Assembly (NCBI GenBank): GCA_965199705.1
Contig: OZ241359.1
Span: 868,001 to 932,000, forward strand
Reading direction: 5' to 3'
Length of the DNA stretch: 64,000 nt
Source: Azophilus sp965199705
GTDB lineage: Bacteria > Pseudomonadota > Gammaproteobacteria > Pseudomonadales > Azotimanducaceae
This document shows, piece by piece, positions 1 to 8,247 of this stretch (the first letter of the stretch is position 1; every line of letters begins with the position of its first letter). Below the pieces are notes generated by a model that was not told the DNA's origin, searched no databases, and worked only from the letters and a program-made list of their open reading frames with translations. The translations under genes were made by a program, and so were the position numbers.

Positions 1-1169
1 TGCCCGCGAACGAGCTGACGACAGACGATCTGGAATCGGCTGTCGCTGCTGTTGCTGACGCGATGGAACTTTCGCCGGAAAACGAGTCGGCGAGGCGGGC
101 GACAGAGCTCCTGCAACAACGCGCCGAGACCCAGATCGCGTTGAGCATCAAGGACGAAGCGTTCGACGCTGCGCAGTCGATGCTGGCGGTGGCCCGCACG
201 GCTTGGCCAACGCAATCAAGGTTCGGCGAGGAGGGCGTTCTTCACCAGACCCTGTCGGACGCGCTTGCCATTCGGTCGTTGAGCGCGGATATCGCAGAGC
301 GGATTCGGGGCGTGACGAGCCGTTTGGATGACAGCGTCCCGGACAATCGCGAGTTGCGTGTTGTACTGGAACAACTGCGTACGGCGCTGGACATGGCCCC
401 GGCAGACGACGATTTGCTCGCCCTGCACAGAGACGTTCGGGAAATCCTGTTGCGCGCTTCGTCGGAAGCCCTGGCCGCCGGCGAGCTCGTGCGTGCGCAA
501 GCACTGCTGGATACAACGTCAATAGAAACCGAATGGGCGGACGACCCGACACTTGCCAGATTGCGCGACCAGATGGCCCGATACCAGAGAGAACGCAATC
601 GGGCCGAAGAAGTCAGCCGGCTTCTGACGGTCGGCGAAGGTCACCTTCGGCGTGATCGACTCAGCACGCCGCCAGGCGAGAACGCAGTCGATGTCTTTCA
701 GCAGGTTCTCGCGCTGGAACCGGGCAATACGAGCGCTCGGTCGGGGTTGGCCCGAGTGGCGGACCGATATGCCGTGTTGACGCGCGCAGCGATCCGCGAA
801 GGCGACCCTGCTGCTGCCAGACGACTGCTTGGCAGGATGATCGGGCTATTCCCGGGGCATGTCGAAACGACTCGCCTGCAGACGGAGATTGATGTATTGG
901 AGTCCGCGCTCGCTGCCGCAGCGGCGCCGGCCCCGGACCCTGTTGCGGCGGCTGTGCCAGCGCAAGCGGGTGAGGCGGACGGGTCACCTGTGGATCAGGA
1001 GCCTGAATTCGATCCCCTGCCGGACGATGCCGAGGGCCGTCTGTGGTTTGCGGTCAAGGACAGTTGCGAAGAATCCGAGCTGCGTCGCTACATCGAGACC
1101 TATCCGGCGGGACGCTTTATCGAGGAGGCCTGGCGTCGGCGTTCCGCGTGCGTGGAACGCCGCGAATGA
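1..1169 (+). CDS. Helical-repeat (TPR-like) protein, 5' end outside window
   Basis: The reading frame is open from the first full codon at base 3, so the gene begins upstream; the ATG at 63 is only the first internal Met. The visible part (about 388 residues) is rich in Ala, Leu, Arg and Glu and consists of repeated helical hairpins with TPR spacing, for example around FQQVLALEPGNTSARSGL and ARRLLGRMIGLFPGHVE. An Ala/Pro-rich linker follows, and then a short C-terminal module with a Y-x-x-x-YPxGxF-type pattern near its end (YIETYPAGRF). The stop overlaps the start of the next gene by 3-4 bases (ATGA), so the two are translationally coupled. A scaffold or accessory role for the downstream channel/vWA pair is inferred from context. 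No catalytic motif is visible in this part, but a kinase or other domain could lie upstream. Confidence 0.7.
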   Translation, partial: PANELTTDDLESAVAAVADAMELSPENESARRATELLQQRAETQIALSIKDEAFDAAQSMLAVARTAWPTQSRFGEEGVLHQTLSDALAIRSLSADIAERIRGVTSRLDDSVPDNRELRVVLEQLRTALDMAPADDDLLALHRDVREILLRASSEALAAGELVRAQALLDTTSIETEWADDPTLARLRDQMARYQRERNRAEEVSRLLTVGEGHLRRDRLSTPPGENAVDVFQQVLALEPGNTSARSGLARVADRYAVLTRAAIREGDPAAARRLLGRMIGLFPGHVETTRLQTEIDVLESALAAAAAPAPDPVAAAVPAQAGEADGSPVDQEPEFDPLPDDAEGRLWFAVKDSCEESELRRYIETYPAGRFIEEAWRRRSACVERRE

Positions 1170-2017
1170 GCAAGGCAGGGTTCGATCTCAGCCGGATCAA
1201 CCCGGACGACCTGCGTGTTGTTGCAGCGCTGGTCAGCATACTGGTCGCCGGTTTGGCGCTGACTGCGATGAGTTTCCTGCTGGAGCCGACTTCTACCGCC
1301 GCCGTCCTGCTGCTTGATCGGCAGAGCCAGGCGCTGCCCTATCCCCTGACCGTGCAAAATCTGATGCACTTCATGTTTGCCCTGGGCGTCGGCGAAGTGG
1401 TGGTGAGGCTGTACGGCGCACACGATGCGCGTCGCCAGATCGACAAGGGGCTGCTTGCGGGCCGCACCATCGACATGCTCGGCGAGAAGGCGCTGCGAGA
1501 CCTGCATGAGCGCATCAAGCGGGATGGCGCCGGTCGGGATTCACATCTTCATCGTTTGGTGCATCGCATTATCGTGCAGTATCAGGCAACGGGCTCGGTG
1601 GGTGAGGCGCAGGCCGTACTCGATTCCAGCGTCGAGTACTTTCAGCACGAGATCGGGCTGCGCTACAACATGTTGCGCTACCTGACCTGGCTGCTGCCCA
1701 CACTGGGTTTCATCGGCACCATCGTGGGCATCAGCCTGGCCCTGGCCACGGCCGGCGCCTTGCCTGATCTTGAGGATCGGCAAGCGCTTGAGAGTTGGAT
1801 CAATGCGCTTACCGGCGGCCTTGGCGTTGCCTTCTACACCACCTTGGTGGGGCTGATGCTGTCTGCGGTACTGGTTTTCCTCAGCAATATTGCATCGGGC
1901 CGGGAGGAGCGGGCGCTGAACGATACGGGGCAATATTGCCTCGACAATCTCGTCAGCCGGTTGCGCAACCAGCCACTGGCATCGTCGGATCTGATGCGCG
2001 CCTCCGAAGGTTCGTGA
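1166..2017 (+). CDS. MotA/TolQ/ExbB-family proton channel subunit
   Basis: An inner-membrane protein of about 283 residues. The ATG at 1166 overlaps the previous stop (ATGA) and was preferred to longer upstream starts in the same frame. Hydrophobic segments lie near residues 17-39, 64-82, 173-197 and 215-238. The last two carry the family signature: a Pro-Thr-Leu-Gly entry followed by GFIGTIVGISLAL, then GGLGVAFYTTLVGL. These small and Thr residues line the ion path in ExbB/TolQ/MotA. The cytoplasmic loop between TM2 and TM3 is helical and charged. The downstream gene overlaps by 4 bases (GTGA) and supplies a single-pass partner with a stator-like Asp, so the pair should form an ion-driven complex in the inner membrane. 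What it powers cannot be told from the sequence. Confidence 0.85.
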   Translation: MSKAGFDLSRINPDDLRVVAALVSILVAGLALTAMSFLLEPTSTAAVLLLDRQSQALPYPLTVQNLMHFMFALGVGEVVVRLYGAHDARRQIDKGLLAGRTIDMLGEKALRDLHERIKRDGAGRDSHLHRLVHRIIVQYQATGSVGEAQAVLDSSVEYFQHEIGLRYNMLRYLTWLLPTLGFIGTIVGISLALATAGALPDLEDRQALESWINALTGGLGVAFYTTLVGLMLSAVLVFLSNIASGREERALNDTGQYCLDNLVSRLRNQPLASSDLMRASEGS

Positions 2018-3102
2018 AACGCCCGGCCAGCGAAGGCGAGCCGGTCGGGATGGCCGCCATTGATTTGTTCGCCTCCGGCATGGGCGCCTTTATTCTCATT
2101 GCTGTGGTATTCATGGTTCTGGTAGCGGCCTCGCCAACGAAACCAGGCGCCGTCAATGCCTCACCGACGCCCGTCTGCCCGGAACCCATCCCGTGTCCTG
2201 AAGCCCCCCGATGTCCAGAGCCGCCACCTCCCTGCCCGGCCACGCCAGCATGCCCGGCATGCCCTGCTGCGCCCGAGTGTCCGGCGCCTTGCCCGGTAGC
2301 CGAATTGCCGGCCTGTCCGGAACACCCGCCTTGCCCGGAACCCAGGCCATGCCCGGAGCAGGCTGCTTGCCCGGTTTGTCCAGTCTGCCTTGACCCATTG
2401 TCATGCCCGGAACATGTCTGTCCGGCTTGTCCAGTCTGCCCGGAACCCCAACCGGCGCCAGAACCGCCATCGCCTTCCACGCCCGAGCCGACCTCAGTGC
2501 CGCCCGTTCTGCCGGAAACGCCACTGCCCGACACCGACCTGGTTTTCATACTCGACACCACCGGCAGCATGGGGGTCGAACTTGAGGCGCTCAAACGTGA
2601 ATTGCATGTGATGGCAGAGGTTCTCGAACGCCTCATGCCGTCCCTGGGCATAGGTGTCGTCACCGTCAATGACCGCCTGCAAACGCCGGTTGTGCGCAAT
2701 CATCCGCTGCGACAGGTCACAGGTGACGAGACTGCGATGCGGGATTTGCAGCGTTTTCTGAGGAATCTGTCGGTCAACGATGCCCGCGGGCCGAATACGG
2801 ATCTGCCGGAGGCCATTCTGAGAGGCCTGCAGACCGCCGTTGCATCCCGATTTCGGCAGCAGGCGGTCAGCCGTATTCTGGTCGTGATTACCGATGCCTA
2901 TGCTTATGATGACGAAGCCGAGGCGTCCTGGGCGTTGGCCAGGGCTTACGCTGTCAAGGCAGGACACCGCATTTCGACAGTGCATGTCCGGGGTGACCCG
3001 GCGTCCGAGAAGTACCTGAAAGCACTGGCGGAGGCAGGCGGTGGCCAGTTTGTTCCAGACCGTGGTTCCATTCTTGCCAATGTTCTGCTGAGCGTACTCT
3101 GA
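2014..3102 (+). CDS. Single-pass membrane protein: stator-like TM, Cys-Pro repeat linker, vWA domain
   Basis: The GTG start at 2014 overlaps the preceding stop (GTGA), giving about 362 residues. A short cytoplasmic N-terminus leads into one TM helix (about residues 16-38) that opens with Ile-Asp (IDLFASGMGAF). This is the place where MotB and ExbD/TolR carry their proton-binding Asp (Asp17 here). Residues about 55-145 are a low-complexity linker with 18 Cys, nearly all followed by Pro. A von Willebrand A domain starts near residue 174, with a MIDAS-type motif (FILDTTGSMG) and a later TDLPEAIL segment, so a metal-binding adhesion or assembly domain is expected on the periplasmic side. Together with the upstream ExbB-like gene it reads as the B subunit of a stator whose usual peptidoglycan-binding domain has been replaced by vWA. 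Function unknown. Confidence 0.8.
   Translation: MKRPASEGEPVGMAAIDLFASGMGAFILIAVVFMVLVAASPTKPGAVNASPTPVCPEPIPCPEAPRCPEPPPPCPATPACPACPAAPECPAPCPVAELPACPEHPPCPEPRPCPEQAACPVCPVCLDPLSCPEHVCPACPVCPEPQPAPEPPSPSTPEPTSVPPVLPETPLPDTDLVFILDTTGSMGVELEALKRELHVMAEVLERLMPSLGIGVVTVNDRLQTPVVRNHPLRQVTGDETAMRDLQRFLRNLSVNDARGPNTDLPEAILRGLQTAVASRFRQQAVSRILVVITDAYAYDDEAEASWALARAYAVKAGHRISTVHVRGDPASEKYLKALAEAGGGQFVPDRGSILANVLLSVL
2176..2448 (+). repeat. Cys-Pro coding repeat tract inside the vWA gene
   Basis: About 270 bases in which the codon pair TGC/TGT-CCG/CCC recurs 17 times at short irregular intervals, giving CPEP, CPAC, CPVC and CPEH units. It is an imperfect coding repeat, not a tandem array of fixed period. 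On the protein side it makes a rigid polyproline-like linker loaded with cysteines between the membrane helix and the vWA domain. Confidence 0.8.
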
Positions 3103-3204
3103 AATGCTCCCCGCGGGCTGGCGTCAATGCCGAAGTAAAAGTCCGAAATGGCGCCTTGATCTCACCTGAACAGGCCGGGGCTCGCTGTGGCCGCGCAACT
3201 GGTT

Positions 3205-3233
3205 TTGGGTTCGACCAAGGCTTGCCCTATAAT
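3205..3233 (+). promoter_or_regulatory. Sigma70-type promoter for the pyrG operon
   Basis: A perfect -10 hexamer TATAAT (3228-3233) stands 17 bases after TTGGGT (3205-3210), which matches the first three bases of the -35 consensus. It lies about 100 bases upstream of the pyrG ATG in the 233-base gap after the vWA gene. No gene was found in that gap. Confidence 0.6.
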
Positions 3234-3335
3234 GTGCGCCCATCCTGGATACCGCCGGGGGACGTGGTGCGTGTCACGGTCGGCGGGTTCGTGTAGCGAT
3301 GGAGTCCGCAGCTTGGCCAAATCCGGCGCCCATCC

Positions 3336-5060
3336 ATGAGCCGCTACATTTTCGTTACCGGCGGCGTCGTCTCCTCGCTCGGCAAGGGCATTCTCACAGC
3401 ATCGCTGGCGTCCGTGCTGGAGGCGCGCGATCTCAAGATCAATCTGTTGAAGATGGATCCCTACATCAATGTGGATCCAGGCACCATGAGCCCGTTCCAG
3501 CACGGGGAAGTGTTCGTCACCGCCGATGGCGCTGAAACGGACCTGGATCTGGGCCACTACGAGCGATTCACGCATGTGCGCATGTCCCGGAAGAACAACT
3601 TCACCACCGGCAGCGTCTATGCCGAGGTGATCCGGCGCGAACGCCGCGGCGACTATCTGGGGCGCACCATTCAGGTCATTCCCCACATCACCGATGAGAT
3701 CAAGCGGCGCATCCGATTGCTCGGCGAAGAGGCCGATGTGGTGATCGTCGAAACCGGCGGCACGGTCGGCGACATCGAATCGCAGCCGTTTCTGGAGGCC
3801 ATTCGCCAGCTTCGGCTGGAGATCGGAACCGCCAGTACCCTGTTCATACATCTGACCCTGGTGCCTTATCTGGACGCAGCCGGTGAGATCAAGACCAAAC
3901 CGACGCAGCATTCCGTGAAGGAGTTGCGCTCCATTGGCTTGCAGCCAGACCTGCTCGTGTGCCGCTCGGATCGGGCGCTGCCCTCGTCGGCGAGGGCCAA
4001 GATCGCGCTCTTTTCCAATGTCGAAGAGCGGGCGGTGGTGTCCATCGTCAATGAGGAGACCATCTACCAGGTGCCGGCTGCGCTGCATGCCCAGGGTGTG
4101 GATCAGTTTGTGGTGCAGCGATTCGGTCTCTCTTCGCCGCCGGCGGACCTCTCGTCCTGGCAGGTTGTAGTCGATGCCGAACTCAATTCCAGCGATGCCG
4201 TGCGCGTGGCCATCGTTGGCAAGTACCTGGACCTTCTGGACGCCTACAAGTCGCTGATCGAGGCGGTGACGCACGCCGGCATTCACCACCGGATTCGGGT
4301 TGATATCGACTTTGTGGATGCCGAAGAACTGGAACAGGCGGGCGCCGGGCGCCTGGCCGACGTGGACGCCATACTGGTGCCGGGCGGATTCGGTCAACGC
4401 GGTTTTGAAGGCATGATCCTTGCCGCCGGTTGCGCGCGCGAAACTGGCTTGCCCTATCTTGGCATCTGTTACGGGCTGCATGCGGCGGTCATCGACTTTG
4501 CCCGCCATGTGGCCGGGCTGGAGGCGGCGCATACCACGGAAGTAGCGGCGCAGACGCCGGACCCGGTCATCGGGTTGATCACGGAGTGGCAGGATCGGGC
4601 AGGCGCGCGCGAAGAACGCAGTGCAGACGACGATCTTGGCGGCACCATGCGGCTGGGTGAACAGGCATGCGTTCTGCATCCGGAGTCGCTGGCAGCGCGC
4701 ACCTACGGGGCCGGTGTGATCCGCGAACGGCACCGGCATCGCTATGAGGTGAACAATCGCTATGTGCGTCGGCTGGAAGACCTTGGCTTGCGCGTTGCCG
4801 GGCGCTCCGAAGACGGCGCCCTGGTGGAAATGATCGAGCTTCGGCGGCACCCCTGGTTCGTCGCCTGCCAGTTTCATCCCGAGTTCACTTCCTCGCCAAG
4901 GTCGGGCCATCCGCTGTTCAACGGATTCATCGGCGCGGCCATTGCCCGTGCGTCTGCTGGCGCGTCTTCGCCTCGGCCTGATTCCGCTTGGCAAGCGGGC
5001 GACCCGGAGCCTGAAGCGGGGCAATCGGCCCGGGCAAGCGCTGCCGGAGGCGGTGGCTGA
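3336..5060 (+). CDS. pyrG: CTP synthase
   Basis: Makes CTP from UTP, ATP and glutamine in the cytoplasm. 574 residues, against about 545 in E. coli; the excess is a low-complexity C-terminal tail. The N-terminal synthase domain begins with the P-loop-like FVTGGVVSSLGKG and contains the UTP/CTP-binding stretch MDPYINVDPGTMSP. The C-terminal class I glutamine amidotransferase domain has its nucleophile near Cys378 in GICYGLH and the His/Glu pair in CQFHPEF. The nucleophile motif differs from the usual CLGMQ of CTP synthases: Tyr replaces Leu, as in GMP synthetase, and His replaces Gln. First gene of an operon in which kdsA, eno, ftsB and pcm follow with overlapping stops and starts. Confidence 0.97.
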   Translation: MSRYIFVTGGVVSSLGKGILTASLASVLEARDLKINLLKMDPYINVDPGTMSPFQHGEVFVTADGAETDLDLGHYERFTHVRMSRKNNFTTGSVYAEVIRRERRGDYLGRTIQVIPHITDEIKRRIRLLGEEADVVIVETGGTVGDIESQPFLEAIRQLRLEIGTASTLFIHLTLVPYLDAAGEIKTKPTQHSVKELRSIGLQPDLLVCRSDRALPSSARAKIALFSNVEERAVVSIVNEETIYQVPAALHAQGVDQFVVQRFGLSSPPADLSSWQVVVDAELNSSDAVRVAIVGKYLDLLDAYKSLIEAVTHAGIHHRIRVDIDFVDAEELEQAGAGRLADVDAILVPGGFGQRGFEGMILAAGCARETGLPYLGICYGLHAAVIDFARHVAGLEAAHTTEVAAQTPDPVIGLITEWQDRAGAREERSADDDLGGTMRLGEQACVLHPESLAARTYGAGVIRERHRHRYEVNNRYVRRLEDLGLRVAGRSEDGALVEMIELRRHPWFVACQFHPEFTSSPRSGHPLFNGFIGAAIARASAGASSPRPDSAWQAGDPEPEAGQSARASAAGGGG

Positions 5061-5920
5061 TGCGCCTCTGCGGTTTCGAGGCTGGCCTTGATCAGCCGCT
5101 GTTTCTGATCGCCGGCCCGTGCGTGATCGAGAGCGAGAAGCTGGCCCTGGAAGTGGCCGAATCGCTGAAGGAGATGACCGCAGCGCTCGGCGTGCCATTC
5201 ATCTACAAGACATCGTTCGACAAGGCCAACCGATCCTCGCATACCAGCTATCGCGGGCCCGGGCTGGCCGAAGGCCTGCGCATACTGGAGCGCGTGCAGC
5301 GTGACCTTGCGCTGCCGGTCTTGACAGACGTGCACGAAGACACGCCGTTCGACGAGGTGGCGGAGGTCGTTTCGGTATTGCAGACACCCGCCTTTCTCTG
5401 TCGCCAGACCGGCTTTGTGCAGAAGGTGTGCGCCCAGGGTCTGCCTGTGAACCTGAAGAAGGGTCAGTTCCTGGCGCCGCGTGACATGCTTGAGGTGGTG
5501 GCGAAGGCGAGGGCGACCGGCAATGCGGAGCTGCTGGTGTGTGAACGCGGCGTCAGCTTCGGATACAACAACCTGGTCTCGGATATGCGCGCCCTGGTAG
5601 TCCTGCGCGAGACAGGCGCACCGGTGGTGTTCGATGCCACCCATTCGGTGCAACAGCCCGGGGCGCTTGGCGCAGCTTCCGGCGGCCAGCGCGAGATGGC
5701 GCCAGTGCTGGCCAGGGCAGCAGTGGCGGTGGGGGTTTCCGGCCTCTTCATGGAAACCCATCCAGACCCGGATGCAGCCTTGTCCGACGGCCCCAACAGT
5801 TGGCCGCTCGACCGTATGCCGGCCTTGCTGGAAGAGCTGGCTGAGATAGACGCCCTGGTAAAGGCCAGGCCATTTGCGGAACATGAGACGCAACCCGATC
5901 ACGAGGCGCGGGCGGCGTGA
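5060..5920 (+). CDS. kdsA: 3-deoxy-8-phosphooctulonate (KDO-8-P) synthase
   Basis: Condenses arabinose-5-phosphate with phosphoenolpyruvate to KDO-8-P, the precursor of the LPS inner core, so the cell has a KDO-containing outer membrane. 286 residues, normal for the family. Recognisable stretches are LIAGPCVIES at the N-terminus, FIYKTSFDKANRSS, LTDVHED, VNLKKGQFLAP, and the C-terminal DATHSVQQPG. The ATG overlaps the pyrG stop by one base (TGATG) and the stop overlaps the next start by four. pyrG-kdsA-eno is a standard gammaproteobacterial order. Confidence 0.97.
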   Translation: MRLCGFEAGLDQPLFLIAGPCVIESEKLALEVAESLKEMTAALGVPFIYKTSFDKANRSSHTSYRGPGLAEGLRILERVQRDLALPVLTDVHEDTPFDEVAEVVSVLQTPAFLCRQTGFVQKVCAQGLPVNLKKGQFLAPRDMLEVVAKARATGNAELLVCERGVSFGYNNLVSDMRALVVLRETGAPVVFDATHSVQQPGALGAASGGQREMAPVLARAAVAVGVSGLFMETHPDPDAALSDGPNSWPLDRMPALLEELAEIDALVKARPFAEHETQPDHEARAA

Positions 5921-7212
5921 GCCGGATCGAGCGCCTGCTTGCGCGTGAAGTGCTGGATTCGCGCGGCAATCCCACCGTCGAGGCAGAAATCTGGCTGGAT
6001 ACCGGCGAGTGCGGGCTCGCCCCTGTACCTTCGGGCGCATCCACCGGCAGCCGCGAGGCGCTGGAATTGCGGGATGCCGATGCCCAGCGCTATCTTGGCA
6101 AGGGCGTTCGGCAGGCCGTCTCCAACATCTGTTCGGAAATCGCTGCTGCTGTGCGTGGCCTGGACCCGGCCGATCAGGCGGGACTTGATCGGCTTCTGAT
6201 CGACCTGGATGGCACAGACGGCAAGCGTCGCCTCGGCGCCAACGCCATACTCGCTGTGTCGCTGGCGGCGGCCAGGGCGGCAGCCGAAGCCAGACGCCTG
6301 CCGCTGTTCCGGCACATTGCCGATCTGCACGGTACGGCCGAGGCGGATCTGCGCCTGCCAGTACCGATGATGAACATCCTCAACGGCGGCGCTCACGCCA
6401 ACAACAATCTGGATTTCCAGGAGTTCATGGTCCAGCCCGTATCCCAGTCCAGCTTCTCGGAGGCATTGCGCTGTGGCGCGGAGATCTTCCAGAGACTGAA
6501 GCAGCTACTGGGTCAGCGCGGCCTGACCACAGCCGTGGGCGATGAAGGCGGCTTTGCGCCTGATCTGGAGAGCCATGCCGCTGCACTTGAGGTCATCGGC
6601 GAAGCCACGGCCCTGGCCGGCTATCGCCTTGGCGAGGATGTGCTTCTGGCGCTCGACTGCGCTGCCACGGAATTTCATGACGCCGGAGACTATCGGCTGG
6701 CCGGGGAAGGCTTGTGTTTCGGCAGCGCCGGCCTGATCGACTTTCTCGCGCAGCTTGCGACCGATTGGCCTGTCGCGTCGATCGAAGATGGCCTTGATGA
6801 ATCGGACTGGGCCGGTTGGGTCGGGCTCACACAGTGCCTGGGCGAGCGGCTGCAACTGGTGGGCGATGATCTCTTCGTCACCGACGCGGCGCTGCTTGAA
6901 CGCGGCGTGCGCGACTCTGTGGCAAACGCCATCCTGATCAAGGTGAACCAGATCGGAACGCTCACCGAAACTCTGGAAACCGTCCGCGTGGCGCAAGCCG
7001 CAGGCTACGGCGTGGTGGTGTCCCACCGCTCCGGCGAAACCGAAGACACCAGCATCGCCGATCTGGCGGTGGGCCTGGGCGCTGGTCAAATCAAGACCGG
7101 TTCCCTCTCCCGCTCTGATCGGGTGGCGAAGTACAACCGATTGTTGCGCATCGAAGCCTCGCTCGGCGAGGAGGCAGCGTATCGGGGGCGACGGGAAGTC
7201 AAGCGGGCATGA
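5917..7212 (+). CDS. eno: Enolase
   Basis: Interconverts 2-phosphoglycerate and phosphoenolpyruvate in glycolysis and gluconeogenesis; it also feeds the PEP used by KdsA upstream. 431 residues, full length. Motifs include SRGNPTVE, GGAHANNNLDFQEFM, the general acid Glu in VGDEGGFAPD, metal ligands in SIEDGLDESDW, the catalytic Lys in ILIKVNQIGTLTET, and the signature VSHRSGETEDT with the second Lys in GQIKTGSLSR. It starts with GTG in a four-base GTGA overlap with kdsA. Confidence 0.98.
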   Translation: MSRIERLLAREVLDSRGNPTVEAEIWLDTGECGLAPVPSGASTGSREALELRDADAQRYLGKGVRQAVSNICSEIAAAVRGLDPADQAGLDRLLIDLDGTDGKRRLGANAILAVSLAAARAAAEARRLPLFRHIADLHGTAEADLRLPVPMMNILNGGAHANNNLDFQEFMVQPVSQSSFSEALRCGAEIFQRLKQLLGQRGLTTAVGDEGGFAPDLESHAAALEVIGEATALAGYRLGEDVLLALDCAATEFHDAGDYRLAGEGLCFGSAGLIDFLAQLATDWPVASIEDGLDESDWAGWVGLTQCLGERLQLVGDDLFVTDAALLERGVRDSVANAILIKVNQIGTLTETLETVRVAQAAGYGVVVSHRSGETEDTSIADLAVGLGAGQIKTGSLSRSDRVAKYNRLLRIEASLGEEAAYRGRREVKRA

Positions 7213-7487
7213 AGTATCTGATTGGCGCCTTGATTGTGCTGGTGCTGGGGTTGCAGTACCGGGCCTGGTTGGGGGATGGGGGCTATCTGGTGACGCGCCA
7301 GCTGGAGCAGCGGCTGGCCGATCAGCAGGCGCAAATCGAGGCGCAGACGCAGCGCAACCGGGTGTTTCGGGAAGAGGTGTCCACCTTGCGTGACAGCCCG
7401 GAGGCTCTGGAAGCGCGCGCACGATTCGATCTGGGGATGATTCGTGAAGGCGAGACCTTCTATGTCTTTGTGGAGCCGGCGCCATGA
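7209..7487 (+). CDS. ftsB: Cell division protein FtsB
   Basis: A bitopic inner-membrane divisome protein that forms the FtsQLB complex. 92 residues: an N-terminal TM helix (about 3-20), then a short periplasmic coiled coil rich in Gln, Glu and Arg, and the conserved RARFDLGMIREGETFY ending typical of FtsB. The ATG overlaps the eno stop (ATGA), and eno-ftsB is the conserved arrangement. The genes that usually follow (ispD, ispF, truD, surE) are absent; the stop overlaps pcm directly. Confidence 0.93.
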   Translation: MKYLIGALIVLVLGLQYRAWLGDGGYLVTRQLEQRLADQQAQIEAQTQRNRVFREEVSTLRDSPEALEARARFDLGMIREGETFYVFVEPAP

Positions 7488-8215
7488 GCGGCCCGGTGTT
7501 TGCAGCCCCCCGGGCCCGGGCGCGCCTGATTCGCTCTCTGGAAGGCGTCACCGATCACGGGCAGGTTCTGGAAGCCTTTGCCGCCGTGCCCCGACATCTG
7601 TTCGTGCCCGAGGCCATCTCCCATCTCGCCTATGAAGATCAGGCGTTGCCTATCGGCCATGGCCAGACGATCTCACGACCCGGCACGGTGGCGCGCATGA
7701 CGACTGCGCTCCTTGATGAACCGCGTGAGTCCGTGCTCGAAGTGGGTACTGGCTCCGGCTTCCAGACGGCCCTTCTGGCGCATCTCTGCGCTCGCGTTTG
7801 CACCGTCGAGCGCGTATTTGACCTGCTGCTTGCGGCCTTGCAGCGTCTGGAGTCCCTGGCTGTCGGCAGCCTGGCGCCTTGCGCCGACATGGCGGCGCCT
7901 GATGCCGGGTCAGCGAATTCCGGTGGCCAGGCTGGCGCTGCTTTCCAGGTCGGCAATGTCATGGCCAGGGTCGGCAATGGCTTTCTCGGATGGCCGGAAC
8001 AGGGCCCTTTTGACGGCATCATCGTCACTGCCGCGCCACGCCATGTGCCGCGTGCGCTGCTCGATCAACTGGCCGTTGGCGGCCGCCTCGTGGTGCCGGT
8101 CGGCGGCGGCGAATCCCAGGCGTTGAAGATTGTCGATCGCGACGAAGACGGTTTTCACGAAAGAGTGGGCGAAACGGTGCGTTTCGTGCCATTGGTGCGG
8201 GAGCGTGCTGGCTGA
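7484..8215 (+). CDS. pcm: Protein-L-isoaspartate O-methyltransferase
   Basis: Uses S-adenosylmethionine to methylate L-isoaspartyl residues and so starts repair of aged proteins. 243 residues, longer than the usual 205-220. The catalytic HGQTISRPG segment and the SAM motif VLEVGTGSGFQTALL are intact, as is FDGIIVTAAPRHVP. The extra length is a Gly/Ala/Ser-rich insertion of roughly 25 residues (about 128-153) between the SAM site and the GNGFLGWPEQ block. It starts with ATG in a four-base overlap with ftsB, closing the operon begun at pyrG. Confidence 0.93.
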   Translation: MSGPVFAAPRARARLIRSLEGVTDHGQVLEAFAAVPRHLFVPEAISHLAYEDQALPIGHGQTISRPGTVARMTTALLDEPRESVLEVGTGSGFQTALLAHLCARVCTVERVFDLLLAALQRLESLAVGSLAPCADMAAPDAGSANSGGQAGAAFQVGNVMARVGNGFLGWPEQGPFDGIIVTAAPRHVPRALLDQLAVGGRLVVPVGGGESQALKIVDRDEDGFHERVGETVRFVPLVRERAG

Positions 8216-8247
8216 GAAGCCCCTGCCCACGGGGCAGGACCAGCCTT

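Noticed and set aside
2176..2448. CRISPR-like or minisatellite array
   Set aside because: The repeats are irregular codon-level Cys-Pro units inside one reading frame, without fixed spacers.
3162..5198. Very long minus-strand open frame opposite pyrG (678 codons)
   Set aside because: It mirrors the codon pattern of pyrG in a high-GC genome; the plus-strand frame has all CTP synthase motifs and the minus frame has none.
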